A DNA stretch of 16,986 bases from Amoeboradix gromovi (GCA_018985225.1 JADGIF010000150.1:1-16986); one strand, 5' to 3'; numbered from the stretch's first letter, positions 1-7,496 are shown. Translations and numbers: made by a program. The notes: generated from the letters alone by a model not told the origin.

Positions 1-493
1 TCAATGTAATACAAGCTAAATTCATCATACTTTGATGACATTCCAAAGGATATTTTAATTGAAAATTTGGAAATAAAGTTAGAAATTGTGCCAAAGATTG
101 AAATAAATAAGCATAGTCTGACATACTTTTGTCTTTAATTCTAGACCTTTGACCTAAAGTCACTTTAAAGATCAATTCTAAATGATTTTGAGCCAATTTA
201 TATGGAAGTGGGAATAATTGTTTGTATTCAGTTGTGTACCAATTCAAGAAATTCAAGAAATAAAAAATGATCTTTGAAGCTGAACTGATAAAAGGCACTA
301 TCAATTCTAATTTACCCATTACCTTTTTTGAATTCTCATGTCTTAATGCACGTTTTAAAGTCATTGTAATAATTTTACAATTGGAAACAATCTTAATATC
401 ACAAAATCGTTTTTGATCTGACTCTACAAAGTCTGGAGGACGTTTTGGCTTTAATGTTTTTCGATCTAAATATAAAATAGACATCGAATTCAT
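1..493 (-). CDS. Partial gene, unrecognised protein (N-terminal 164 residues)
   Basis: Reading the minus strand from the ATG at 493 gives an uninterrupted frame to the left edge, so the gene is cut by the window and its C-terminus is missing. An in-frame TGA lies upstream of this ATG, so it is the first possible start; a second ATG lies three codons in (484). The visible part begins with a basic, proline-containing segment (residues about 11-21, key residues K-P-K-R-P-P) and continues with hydrophobic, leucine/phenylalanine-rich stretches that look helical, including one near residues 70-90 rich in F, I, L and W. I see no metal-binding motif, signal peptide or catalytic signature and do not recognise the family. 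It diverges from the CDK7-like gene across 124 bp. That the frame codes is supported by its length without a stop in AT-rich DNA and by the gene-dense context; function is unknown. Confidence 0.65.
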   Translation of the reverse strand, partial: MNSMSILYLDRKTLKPKRPPDFVESDQKRFCDIKIVSNCKIITMTLKRALRHENSKKVMGKLELIVPFISSASKIIFYFLNFLNWYTTEYKQLFPLPYKLAQNHLELIFKVTLGQRSRIKDKSMSDYAYLFQSLAQFLTLFPNFQLKYPLECHQSMMNLACITL

Positions 494-617
494 TTTGCTA
501 TAGAATACTTGATTTCTTCAAGCTAAACCTCGTTTCTTTTTCAAACAATGTAACATTTTATTGAAACAATCTCGTAGTCTCGTTTTCATAGAGTGCGTCT
601 CATGTGTTGAGAAAATT
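494..617. promoter_or_regulatory. Divergent promoter region between the left-edge gene and the CDK7-like gene
   Basis: The 124 bp lie between two start codons pointing away from each other and must hold promoter elements for both genes. No clear TATA box or CCAAT box is visible. On the plus strand it contains two tiny upstream reading frames ahead of the kinase start: an ATG followed directly by TAA (548-553) and ATG-TGT-TGA (602-610). Whether they are transcribed depends on the transcription start site, which cannot be seen. Confidence 0.5.
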
Positions 618-1556
618 ATGGCACGAGGAGCAAATATTGGGATTTTTAAAAATTGCGAAAGACTTGGCGAGGGTACATATGCTGTTGTATATCAGTCAAT
701 ACACCCTGTAACTAAAGAAAAAATTGCGCTAAAATACATGAAGAACTCAAGGCCAGAAGAAGGATCTGATCTCTCAACGTTGAGAGAATTGAAGTATCTC
801 AAATGTCTAAAGCATGTGAATATTATTAATCTAATAGATGTATTTACGATAGATATGAGTATTGTTATGGTATTAGACATGATGAGTGGAGATTTGGAAG
901 AGCTAATTAAAGATAAAAAAATAATTCTAAGTATCGCGCACACAAAGAGTATTATGTTGATGGCTCTGAGAGGAGTAGCTTACTGCCACATGAATCACAT
1001 TCTGCACCGGGATATAAAGCCTGCCAATTTTCTTATCAGTTTTCTGGGAATTGTCAAATTAGCGGATTTCGGATTGGCCAGGGACTATGGCTTTGACAAT
1101 TCAATGGTCCGCCCTTTGACATCAAACGTTATCACCAGTTGGTATCGCCCACCCGAACTGTTCTTAGATTCTAGATTTTATGAAGGAGCCTGTGATATAT
1201 GGTCCATGGGATGTATAATGGGAGAATTGCTACGCAGATTACCATTATTCCAAGGTAGTAAAGACATTGAAGTCTTCAATCAAATTATCAGTATACTAGG
1301 ATCCCCAAAGCTCGAGGATTGGCCAAACTATAATAGTCTACCGAAAGCATTGGAGCTTAAGGACTCAAATGGTGTGGACCTAAGAGCCCTGTTTCCTGGC
1401 AGTCCGCAAGAATGCGTAGATTTGATTCGCGGAATGTTGAAGTACAACCCAAAAGTTAGACTAACAGCCAAGGAATGCTTACTGCACAGCTTTTTTGTAA
1501 TTACTCCGCATCCCACATTACCAGAGAACCTTCCGAAAATATCCAGATCCACTTGA
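618..1556 (+). CDS. CDK7: CDK7/Kin28-like cyclin-dependent protein kinase
   Basis: This is a 312-residue kinase of the CDK7/Kin28 type. In that family the enzyme is the catalytic subunit of the TFIIH kinase module, phosphorylates the RNA polymerase II C-terminal domain and can activate other CDKs. Visible in order: glycine-rich loop GEGTYAVVY (residues 17-25), catalytic lysine K39, the PSTAIRE-like helix around L-S-T-L-R-E (52-57), HRDIKPAN (130-137), DFG (150-152), activation threonine T168 in L-T-S-N, and WYRPPE (175-180). The C-lobe continues to about residue 295 and the length is normal for the family. The open frame extends upstream only to a TTG (561); the ATG at 618, with the glycine-rich loop at the usual distance, is the sensible start. 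The Arg that follows the loop's TR-WYR in Kin28/CDK7 is Ser here (S174), and the APE motif is PPE, as in CDK9-type kinases. The CDK7 assignment rests mainly on the LTSNV loop, the MLMALRGV...CH...ILHRD segment and the short length. Confidence 0.85.
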   Translation: MARGANIGIFKNCERLGEGTYAVVYQSIHPVTKEKIALKYMKNSRPEEGSDLSTLRELKYLKCLKHVNIINLIDVFTIDMSIVMVLDMMSGDLEELIKDKKIILSIAHTKSIMLMALRGVAYCHMNHILHRDIKPANFLISFLGIVKLADFGLARDYGFDNSMVRPLTSNVITSWYRPPELFLDSRFYEGACDIWSMGCIMGELLRRLPLFQGSKDIEVFNQIISILGSPKLEDWPNYNSLPKALELKDSNGVDLRALFPGSPQECVDLIRGMLKYNPKVRLTAKECLLHSFFVITPHPTLPENLPKISRST

Positions 1557-2011
1557 ATAATACACTAGAATAATAAATTTATTTTACTCAGATTTGTTTG
1601 GTGAAAGTAGTTCAACGTCTCACCTGGGTTACATGTGAATATCTGAAAGAATTCAGAGTTCGCACAGCTTGAGCGGACACCATTTAGCATTTTTGGCTGG
1701 GTTGATAAGTCTGTGTTCTAACGATTGCAGCATTTAAATCTTGTAAAATGTACGCTTTCTCTCCATTGTTGATTGCATTTAAAATCCTAAATGGTGGGAT
1801 ATTCTGGACTGCAGTAACTTAAGCAAACTTTGGGTTTCTTTCAATTTGCATGATGATAATAGCTTGTGTTCCTTTGATTCCAATTTATCCTAGATCCGAA
1901 GTTGGCTTCAATTAAAGAACACATGTAAAATAGCATAAAATCCGCACTTATTTAAAGAGCTGTTTATTTTGGAAAACTTTAACTAGTTGTCCTTAGTCAC
2001 ACCAATGAAAC
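1557..2011. other. 455-bp stretch with no convincing gene
   Basis: This is the longest gap in the window; the others are 1 to about 125 bp. It begins with the AATAAA (1572-1577) that probably ends the kinase transcript and ends with the promoter of the ARMT1-like gene. I found no tRNA B box with a matching stem, no recognisable snRNA and no long frame. On the minus strand one frame is open for 44 codons and continues through three TAA codons with protein-like composition. On the plus strand one frame reads about 67 codons interrupted by one TAA, with a hydrophobic segment. Neither is strong enough to call a gene or pseudogene. An isolated snoRNA box C-like ATGATGA sits near 1850, but no box D (CTGA) follows at the right distance. 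Confidence 0.5.
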
Positions 2012-3181
2012 ATGAACAAACCCGACACCAAAACCGAATGCAAAGGTATAATCGGAAAAGACAATGAGTTTGCTAGACACAGTCTTCTTGTTAGAATCCC
2101 TGAAATACTCACGGGTGCAATCAACCAGCTTTATCATGGGCAGCACTCAAAAGAAATTGAATCTCTAGGAAAATTAATTTATGAGCTTAAGAGAAACAAA
2201 GAAATTTGTCCATTTGATGATGATATGTCTGACCTTGAACAATGGAACAATTGTATAAAAGAGTTAAAAGAGTCAAATCTTTATCCAATGAATTACTTTG
2301 ATGTCCCTTGGTTATTTGCAGAATGCTATGTTTATCGCAAGCTCGAATCTGTTGTGCATCATTTAGATTTCGACGTTTTTGCAGAGGAGAAAATAAGATC
2401 ATTAAATCATTCACTGAACAATTTCAAATCTCTTCCCGCTTTTGATAATATTAAGAATCAGTGTTTTGCTCTTGTATTAAACTCTTTATGGGGCAATCAA
2501 ATGGATTTGTCATTGTATGTCAATATGGCCAATGTGCCTATCCACGTCAACAATGACGACAACCTGATAATCAACGATTTCGATATTCTCTGGCCATACT
2601 TGAAAACCGTTAAATCTGGATGCGTGCACTTCATATTGGATAATGTAGGTGCCGAATTTTTAAATGATCTACTTTTAGCTGATTTTCTGGTTGAAAACAA
2701 TTATGCGAATCAAGTTATATTCCACTGCAAACGAATTCCGTGGTTTGTTAGTGATGCTACACTTGTAGATGTGGATGTGACATTTAGCCAGTTGCTAAAC
2801 CATCCAATACTGAAGGATAACGCTTTGAAATGGAAAAAGTGGCGAAACGAGCATTTTTTCTACAAATCCAATGATTTTTGGACCCTTCCTTACAGCTATT
2901 CACAAATCGAGCAAAGAGATTCTCAATTATTTCAGGAAATATCTCAATCTGACCTGGTAATATTTAAAGGCGATTTGAATTACAGAAAGTTAACTGGGGA
3001 CAGTGTATTACAAGATTCTTTTGACGGAATAAGAAATATACATGCCCTAGCTATTCGTACCTGCAAGTCTGACTCTCTAGTAGGACTTGGTTACGAGAAA
3101 AGACAGGAGCTAAACGCAAAGGATCCAAAGTGGAGAGTTAATGGACAATATGGAGTTGTTCAATACTTTTGTAATAAATAG
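2012..3181 (+). CDS. DUF89/ARMT1-family damage-control phosphatase
   Basis: This 389-residue protein belongs to the DUF89 family, subfamily III (yeast YMR027W, human ARMT1). The family comprises metal-dependent phosphatases acting on damaged or unwanted sugar phosphates such as fructose 1-phosphate; a protein carboxyl methyltransferase activity has also been reported for the human member and is disputed. The signature blocks appear in order: SLWGNQMDLSL (158-168), LDNVGAEF (209-216) with the metal-binding D210-N211, a PWFVSD block (243-248) with the third metal ligand D248, KGDLNYRKLTGD (319-330) and RTCKSDSLVGL (349-359). All catalytic blocks are present and the length is slightly below that of human ARMT1. 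The ATG at 2012 is in frame; an out-of-frame ATG at 2005 overlaps it. The protein is probably cytosolic, with no targeting signal seen. The stop TAG (3179-3181) directly follows AATAAA (3173-3178), and the pirin gene converges 4 bp away. Confidence 0.9.
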   Translation: MNKPDTKTECKGIIGKDNEFARHSLLVRIPEILTGAINQLYHGQHSKEIESLGKLIYELKRNKEICPFDDDMSDLEQWNNCIKELKESNLYPMNYFDVPWLFAECYVYRKLESVVHHLDFDVFAEEKIRSLNHSLNNFKSLPAFDNIKNQCFALVLNSLWGNQMDLSLYVNMANVPIHVNNDDNLIINDFDILWPYLKTVKSGCVHFILDNVGAEFLNDLLLADFLVENNYANQVIFHCKRIPWFVSDATLVDVDVTFSQLLNHPILKDNALKWKKWRNEHFFYKSNDFWTLPYSYSQIEQRDSQLFQEISQSDLVIFKGDLNYRKLTGDSVLQDSFDGIRNIHALAIRTCKSDSLVGLGYEKRQELNAKDPKWRVNGQYGVVQYFCNK

Positions 3182-3190
3182 TTATTTATT
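3173..3190. terminator. Back-to-back polyadenylation signals at the ARMT1-like/pirin convergence
   Basis: On the plus strand AATAAA (3173-3178) sits inside the last codons of the ARMT1-like gene and abuts its TAG. On the minus strand AATAAA (3190-3185) contains the pirin TAA. The two stops are 4 bp apart, so cleavage downstream of either signal must lie inside the other gene. Use as polyadenylation signals is inferred from the hexamer and its position. Confidence 0.5.
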
Positions 3191-4052
3191 TACTATCAAT
3201 AGCTGCTTTGAATCCTTTGTTCTTTTCGAATCCATTCTTAAATCCATGAAAATCAGCAAAGGCTTCCTCCAGTTCTTTTTGAGTATTCATAACAAATGGT
3301 CCGTGCTGGGCAATTGGCTCATTAATAGGTTTACCAGCAACTAGGACAAACCTGCAAGTAGTTGTGGAACTAACAGATAACACTCCAACTTCAGTATCTG
3401 AACCAGCTGAATCCAATACCAAAGTATTATGGGCATCATAAACAACGTTATTAACAGTGCATTTACCGTCAATAATGTAAACAAAGCCATTAAAATCATT
3501 CCGAACTGGCAATTTTACGGATCCGTTTAACAAAACATCCAAATACATCATTGGAGTTTGAGTGTATACACTTGCGTCAACGCCGTTGGCAGATCCTGCA
3601 ATAACATTGATTGATGCATCACCAATTACTGTTTTGGATATCTGACTGGAATCTCTATCTTGATAACTTGGTTCGATCATTTTTCGAGATGCTGGAAGGT
3701 TGATCCAAAGTTGCAAACCATGTGCATTTTCCGTGCACGGTTGCTCAGAATGTACTATACCTTTTCCAGCTGTCATGTACTGAATAGATCCAGGAGTGAT
3801 TTTGCCTCTGTTACCCATGAAGTCCTCGTGTTCAAACTCGCCTTCAAGCATATAAGTAAGGGTTTCGAAGCCGCGATGCGGATGCGCTGGGAACCCATTG
3901 TTTCCGGTAACAAAAAATTCGTCCAGCATCAAAAACGGATCACACCGACTGAATCCTTGACTTCCTACACTTCTTATCACTTTAGCACCTGCGCCTTCTG
4001 CTTGCCAATTTCCTTTGATAACTTTCACAATTGATCGCGCGGTTTTTGACAT
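3186..4052 (-). CDS. PIR: Pirin (cupin-fold iron protein)
   Basis: This 288-residue protein matches pirin along its whole length. Pirins are two-domain cupins that bind one iron in the N-terminal barrel; they act as redox-sensitive nuclear cofactors in animals, and some have quercetin 2,3-dioxygenase activity. The four metal ligands are present: H57 and H59 in PAHPHRGFET (55-64), and H101 and E103 in the GKGIVHSE block. Other hallmarks are the HGLQLWINLP segment (111-120) and the C-terminal HGPFVMNT and NGFEKNK segments. The ATG at 4052 gives the usual N-terminus and the length equals that of the animal protein. The TAA stop (3188-3186) lies within AATAAA. It diverges from the unknown gene at 4168 across 115 bp. 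Strong conservation suggests a functional enzyme; its role in this organism cannot be told from sequence. Confidence 0.95.
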   Translation of the reverse strand: MSKTARSIVKVIKGNWQAEGAGAKVIRSVGSQGFSRCDPFLMLDEFFVTGNNGFPAHPHRGFETLTYMLEGEFEHEDFMGNRGKITPGSIQYMTAGKGIVHSEQPCTENAHGLQLWINLPASRKMIEPSYQDRDSSQISKTVIGDASINVIAGSANGVDASVYTQTPMMYLDVLLNGSVKLPVRNDFNGFVYIIDGKCTVNNVVYDAHNTLVLDSAGSDTEVGVLSVSSTTTCRFVLVAGKPINEPIAQHGPFVMNTQKELEEAFADFHGFKNGFEKNKGFKAAIDSK

Positions 4053-4167
4053 GTTTTATCATCGCCTCCTAAAATGATCCTTTATAATCTCTCTAGAGAA
4101 TTCGTTCATTATCAACGCTCGACTAAATCTAATTGGCTCGTTTATTTTATTTCGAACCTCCTTTGAA
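4053..4167. promoter_or_regulatory. Divergent promoter region, pirin and the gene at 4168
   Basis: The 115 bp separate two diverging start codons. They contain one ATTGG (4132-4136), which reads as a CCAAT box on the minus strand, and AT-rich patches such as TTTATAAT (4081-4088). Assignment as a shared promoter follows from gene orientation; factor binding is inference. Confidence 0.4.
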
Positions 4168-5619
4168 ATGCAAGCTGTTGTCCTATTAGCATGTCCACCA
4201 TGGTTATCTAGGTCACATATTCCCAGTGATCTACGAATTATTACATTTGGGGACGAATTGGTAACTACAATCAATTATAAACAAATCAAATTAATATCCT
4301 TACAAGCAATAGAGATAATCTATCAAATTTACCTCATTCTTGATACGGAGATACACAATGAGTTTGTTGTTTATATCGATATACCTCTAGAGTATCAATC
4401 ACTTCTTTCCATCAATAAAATGGTAAAATTTAAATCACCAAATGAATGTTTCTTTCATGACTATTTAAAGTCTATTCATCCTTCTGATCGTGATTTGCTG
4501 GAATTCTGTTGTGATTTATTGACTAACAATGACTTGGAAATAAACGCGCTTCCTCTTAAGCTTGATATTGTACAATCCTTGGATATTAATTTGTTGAATT
4601 GTCTCCTGGATTATCGTCGATTTCATAAATATGTGAACAGAGTTGATCATCTCTTGCTAGATCATGAAATAGATGTTCCTTGTTACTTGTCACCTGTCAA
4701 CACCACCTATATTTTCACTTTAATAAGATTTACTGATAATTTTCCAAATCGCATTTCCTTTAAAGAGGTCAGCGAAGTCACCGACATTAACGAGTGCAGA
4801 CTAGTAAAGTATCAGGTTACTATTGTGTTAGACACTTTATCCGTAACTAGTAGTGATAACTATTATTTATTAAGGCACGCATTAGAATCTGCTGCGAAAT
4901 CAATGTGTAACATGATTTTTCACTTACTGGTTATTGATTCGCATATATTTCAGTTTAGCCCCGCTCAAAAATCTAAAATAATTCATACTATTACGCCATT
5001 CGATGATTTTTTTATGCAGTTCAACCACAGGCTAGGATATATATGTGACAACTCTAAAATTACATTCGAAGGCGCTAGATTAGTTATAAATCAGATTGAA
5101 AGCGGTTTTTCTATCATCGGAAAAACTACCCAAACTGGCAAATCAATTGATTCGTTATTGCAGGCCTCTATGCGTGTAGTTAATAAAACCAGATTCCCAA
5201 ACAACAAGAATCTGCTATTTGAAAACTACTATTCGTTTTTTGACTTCTTCCCTGATGAAAGTCAGTTGGATGTTCAGTTAATCCTTTTCAAAGATTTGCT
5301 ATGCGGAAAAAGAATTAATTGCCAAATAGTTTACAACAAACACACTTTTAATTTGCCGTTTAAGTTTACATCCAAATATGATGCATTTAGATATGCGTTG
5401 CTTTGGTCTAAGCCAGAATTGGTAGTGAAGCACTTCAAGGATGACAAACCGTGGCAGAGGCTAAACAGACCCGCCAAACTGCCCAAAATATTTGAGAGAA
5501 GCGGTGAAAACTACAATAAGTTAGGTTTGAAAATTTCTTCTGTGTTCTATATGAGCGAAAGGGGATTGAATGAATACGACGAGCTATTTACGGTTCCAGT
5601 AAATGAGAATTTAAGTTGA
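4168..5619 (+). CDS. Unrecognised 483-residue protein
   Basis: This is a long open frame with an ATG at 4168 and a TGA at 5617-5619. I do not recognise the family. The protein looks globular and mixed alpha/beta: an N-terminal hydrophobic segment with PPW (residues about 10-12), alternating hydrophobic strands and helices through the middle, and a conserved-looking C-terminal third with paired aromatics (E-N-Y-Y-S-F-F-D-F-F-P near 351-361) and a basic, proline-containing block (P-W-Q-R-L-N-R-P-A-K-L-P-K-I-F near 430-445). No signal peptide, clear transmembrane helix, zinc ligands or nucleotide-binding loop is seen. It converges on the TAF4-like gene with one base between stop codons, and no plus-strand AATAAA is visible close to its own stop, unlike most genes here. 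Being open for 483 codons makes it a real gene; function is unknown. Confidence 0.85.
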   Translation: MQAVVLLACPPWLSRSHIPSDLRIITFGDELVTTINYKQIKLISLQAIEIIYQIYLILDTEIHNEFVVYIDIPLEYQSLLSINKMVKFKSPNECFFHDYLKSIHPSDRDLLEFCCDLLTNNDLEINALPLKLDIVQSLDINLLNCLLDYRRFHKYVNRVDHLLLDHEIDVPCYLSPVNTTYIFTLIRFTDNFPNRISFKEVSEVTDINECRLVKYQVTIVLDTLSVTSSDNYYLLRHALESAAKSMCNMIFHLLVIDSHIFQFSPAQKSKIIHTITPFDDFFMQFNHRLGYICDNSKITFEGARLVINQIESGFSIIGKTTQTGKSIDSLLQASMRVVNKTRFPNNKNLLFENYYSFFDFFPDESQLDVQLILFKDLLCGKRINCQIVYNKHTFNLPFKFTSKYDAFRYALLWSKPELVVKHFKDDKPWQRLNRPAKLPKIFERSGENYNKLGLKISSVFYMSERGLNEYDELFTVPVNENLS

Positions 5620-5625
5620 TTTATT
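5620..5625 (-). terminator. AATAAA overlapping the TAF4-like stop codon
   Basis: On the minus strand AATAAA spans 5625-5620 and contains the TAA stop (5623-5621) of the TAF4-like gene. The plus-strand gene ends at 5619, so the hexamer occupies the only base between the two coding regions. Use as a poly(A) signal is inferred. Confidence 0.45.
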
Positions 5626-6649
5626 GTGAGTGAGAACCAAAAACACCGTTTGTCCAGTACAAGTCAGAGTACTTACGATCGTTATCAGGTAGCTGGCTTA
5701 TATCCATAGATTTTGTATGCAAAGTCAATGACGGCTCTGGCCAATATCTCCGAGGAACTACAAGGGATTTAGCAGCAGGATAATCTCTAATAACCATGTC
5801 TAAGCCGAATAGAACGTCACGAGGTGTTAATTGATAAACGCGACCACTTCCTTTTTCTTTCTTCTTTTCTTCACCTTCTGTCATCCAGGATAATTGGCGA
5901 GCACCAGCTGCAGCTAAAGCAGTCTTGTCAGTAAGTTTCTTCTTATATTCCTCGGGCAAATTGGCATAATCTTTTTTGGTCATGGTACCGTCTAGATTAG
6001 GCCTTTTCTCTTTCTTTTTAGAAGAAATGTCGGGCATCACTTTTTTAGTCATTTCCTTGTCAATCTTCGCAATAGCAGCTAGTTGCTTTTTGTAATTTAC
6101 ACCCGGCTTGACTTGAAAGTTCCAGGTATCTGGATTATGGTAGTTTTGATTAGGTGGTTTAGGCTTTTGTCTGCTATTGTCTGCCGCATATTCCTCGAGC
6201 TTTTTTTGGTAGATGTATTGGATCGTTAACGACTGATTTGATCGATGTTGAGCTGCTTTCACACTAGGATTTAAAACGCAAGTCAAAAACTCATTAGCAG
6301 CTTGGTTCATAAACTGAGCTATGGAGGTAGCTTGAACCAGAGTCAATTGATGCTTCTTCGCGATTTGCTCAATCACCTTTCTAGTGGCGTTGATATTCAT
6401 GAACCAACCAGGTTCTTTGGGGTAGACTTGTGCGAATTCACGATCTAAAGTATCATCAACAACCAGCTCGTCCTCTAGTTTTTGTCTTTTTACTGCTCGC
6501 AAATTGTATCTTTTCTCATACAGGTTACTTTCTTCTTTGTTGATATCCACAAAAGCCGCTGCATCCTGCAACTGGCGGGTATCTACGTTGCCTTCTAACT
6601 GCTCTAAATCAGAACTGTCTGCCTCTAGAGAACTTTGATCTCGATCCAT
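5621..6649 (-). CDS. TAF4: TAF4-like TFIID subunit (C-terminal TAF4 domain)
   Basis: The frame opens further upstream only with TTG codons; the single ATG is at 6649, giving 342 residues. The layout fits the TAF4 C-terminal domain: a helical, histone-fold-like segment (about 87-140, with R-K-V-I-E-Q-I-A-K-K-H and a following A-Q-H-R), a long basic linker (about 160-240), an A-L-A-A-A-G-A-R-Q-L-S-W block (244-255) and the terminal T-P-R-D-V-L-F-G-L-D motif (275-284), which resembles the RD-(V/L)-(L/I)-F-x-LE end of TAF4. In the family this subunit pairs with TAF12 inside TFIID at core promoters. An acidic N-terminus and a basic stretch (R-A-V-K-R-Q-K, 51-57) suit a nuclear protein. It is shorter than animal TAF4 and lacks the TAFH region. 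Residues 300-342 extend beyond the usual end. It diverges from the gene at 6663 with 13 bp between starts. Confidence 0.6.
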   Translation of the reverse strand: MDRDQSSLEADSSDLEQLEGNVDTRQLQDAAAFVDINKEESNLYEKRYNLRAVKRQKLEDELVVDDTLDREFAQVYPKEPGWFMNINATRKVIEQIAKKHQLTLVQATSIAQFMNQAANEFLTCVLNPSVKAAQHRSNQSLTIQYIYQKKLEEYAADNSRQKPKPPNQNYHNPDTWNFQVKPGVNYKKQLAAIAKIDKEMTKKVMPDISSKKKEKRPNLDGTMTKKDYANLPEEYKKKLTDKTALAAAGARQLSWMTEGEEKKKEKGSGRVYQLTPRDVLFGLDMVIRDYPAAKSLVVPRRYWPEPSLTLHTKSMDISQLPDNDRKYSDLYWTNGVFGSHSQ

Positions 6650-6662
6650 CCGTTGTTTTGAA
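6650..6662. promoter_or_regulatory. 13-bp divergent spacer between two start codons
   Basis: Only 13 bp lie between the ATG of the TAF4-like gene (6649, minus) and that of the unknown gene (6663, plus). This cannot hold two core promoters and two 5' leaders, so promoter elements of each gene must lie within the coding region of the other, or the leaders overlap. Both starts are the only available ATGs near the ends of their frames. Confidence 0.5.
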
Positions 6663-7472
6663 ATGATTTTTTTGAATTTGTGTGCTGCGACAATTGCAAA
6701 AGATTTTGTCGAATTTGGACTCTTGACCAAGGAAATTGAGGACCTCAAAGCAGAAATTGTTCCGATTAAGAAGATACAGCATAACAGTGCAATTGAAGCT
6801 GCTGGTATATATAAAAGACTTTTTACAAAAAGGCACAATAAAATTCCAAAAAAAATCAAGGAGGATCTTCTTTCGATAGAGTCAGGCAATTCAGTCAAGT
6901 CAGATAAGAATTACGTATCTAAACAGTTTGCTAGCTTGCTGGTCAACATATTTAAATGTGTTAAGAACCAAAGCTCTTTTACAGAAACAGATTGTCATAT
7001 TAAGGCTTTTAAGGGCTTTTTGAGGGTATCGGAGCTACTTTGGCTTGTTAACAAACCATCGGATATAATCACTGTCGAAGATATTCATATTGCATTAGCA
7101 TTCTCAGTTAAGAGTAATATAAACGGATTGATTAAAATAGTGGAGAAGCTAAGTGGCTACAGTAAACCGTCTGCTGAGGAACTGAAGAAAGTTAAACAAG
7201 TACCTTGGGAAAAGGTGTTCAGTCTTTCGAGCAGAGTCAACTGTACCACTTGCGGAAACAAAGTCTTGTATTATAGCGGAAACTCAATGATGAACAATGT
7301 AGATAGATTTTTAAAAGTCTTGTGGGCATACAAGGAATCTCACCCAATTCAGTTCGGTATGGTGCCGACTCTTGGAGTGGACCAAATTGAAAGTTTGGTT
7401 GGTAAAATCATATCAGACAAGCCAGATACTGTGGAAGCTACGGATAACACGGAAGATGAGGATGAGTTATAA
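6663..7472 (+). CDS. Unrecognised 269-residue protein with one CxxC
   Basis: The frame runs from the ATG at 6663 to the TAA at 7470-7472. I do not recognise it. The N-terminal 60 residues contain a short charged helical segment (E-I-E-D-L-K-A-E-I), followed by a lysine-rich stretch; the middle (85-180) is predicted mostly helical; a single C-T-T-C pair with a preceding N (near 204-208) could be half of a zinc site or a redox pair; the C-terminus is strongly acidic (D-E-D-E-D-E-L-type ending). The terminal D-E-L resembles the end of an ER-retention signal, but the fourth residue does not make HDEL/KDEL and no signal peptide is seen, so I do not read it that way. No other in-frame ATG occurs for about 200 residues, so the start is firm unless an upstream exon exists. 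AATAAA (7472-7477) overlaps the last base of the stop. Confidence 0.75.
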   Translation: MIFLNLCAATIAKDFVEFGLLTKEIEDLKAEIVPIKKIQHNSAIEAAGIYKRLFTKRHNKIPKKIKEDLLSIESGNSVKSDKNYVSKQFASLLVNIFKCVKNQSSFTETDCHIKAFKGFLRVSELLWLVNKPSDIITVEDIHIALAFSVKSNINGLIKIVEKLSGYSKPSAEELKKVKQVPWEKVFSLSSRVNCTTCGNKVLYYSGNSMMNNVDRFLKVLWAYKESHPIQFGMVPTLGVDQIESLVGKIISDKPDTVEATDNTEDEDEL

Positions 7473-7496
7473 ATAAACGAATTAAAATTATTTATT
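7472..7496. terminator. Opposed AATAAA hexamers at the 7472/7492 gene convergence
   Basis: Plus-strand AATAAA at 7472-7477 overlaps the stop of the upstream gene, and minus-strand AATAAA at 7496-7491 contains the TAA stop of the ankyrin gene. The stops are 19 bp apart. Polyadenylation use is inferred. Confidence 0.5.

Noticed and set aside
561-617. N-terminal 19-residue extension of the kinase frame
   Set aside because: It begins with TTG, not ATG, and the kinase domain starts at the usual distance from the ATG at 618.
1600-1625. tRNA B box-like AGTTCAAC
   Set aside because: The T-arm stem does not pair and no A box or acceptor stem fits.
1741-1915. 45-residue plus-strand membrane protein made by removing a 30-nt GT...AG segment in the large gap
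   Set aside because: It needs an ad hoc splice, and open frames of this size occur by chance on both strands there; no AATAAA follows.
1849-1930. Box C/D snoRNA from a perfect ATGATGA
   Set aside because: No CTGA box D within 100 nt and no flanking terminal stem.
3660-4034. 124-codon plus-strand frame inside pirin
   Set aside because: It is antisense to a fully conserved pirin and shows no protein-like pattern of its own.
6650-6898. 83-residue hydrophobic N-terminal extension of the TAF4-like frame, resembling membrane helices
   Set aside because: It has no ATG (opens with TTG), lies antisense to the coding region of the gene at 6663, and its hydrophobicity is the shadow of that gene.
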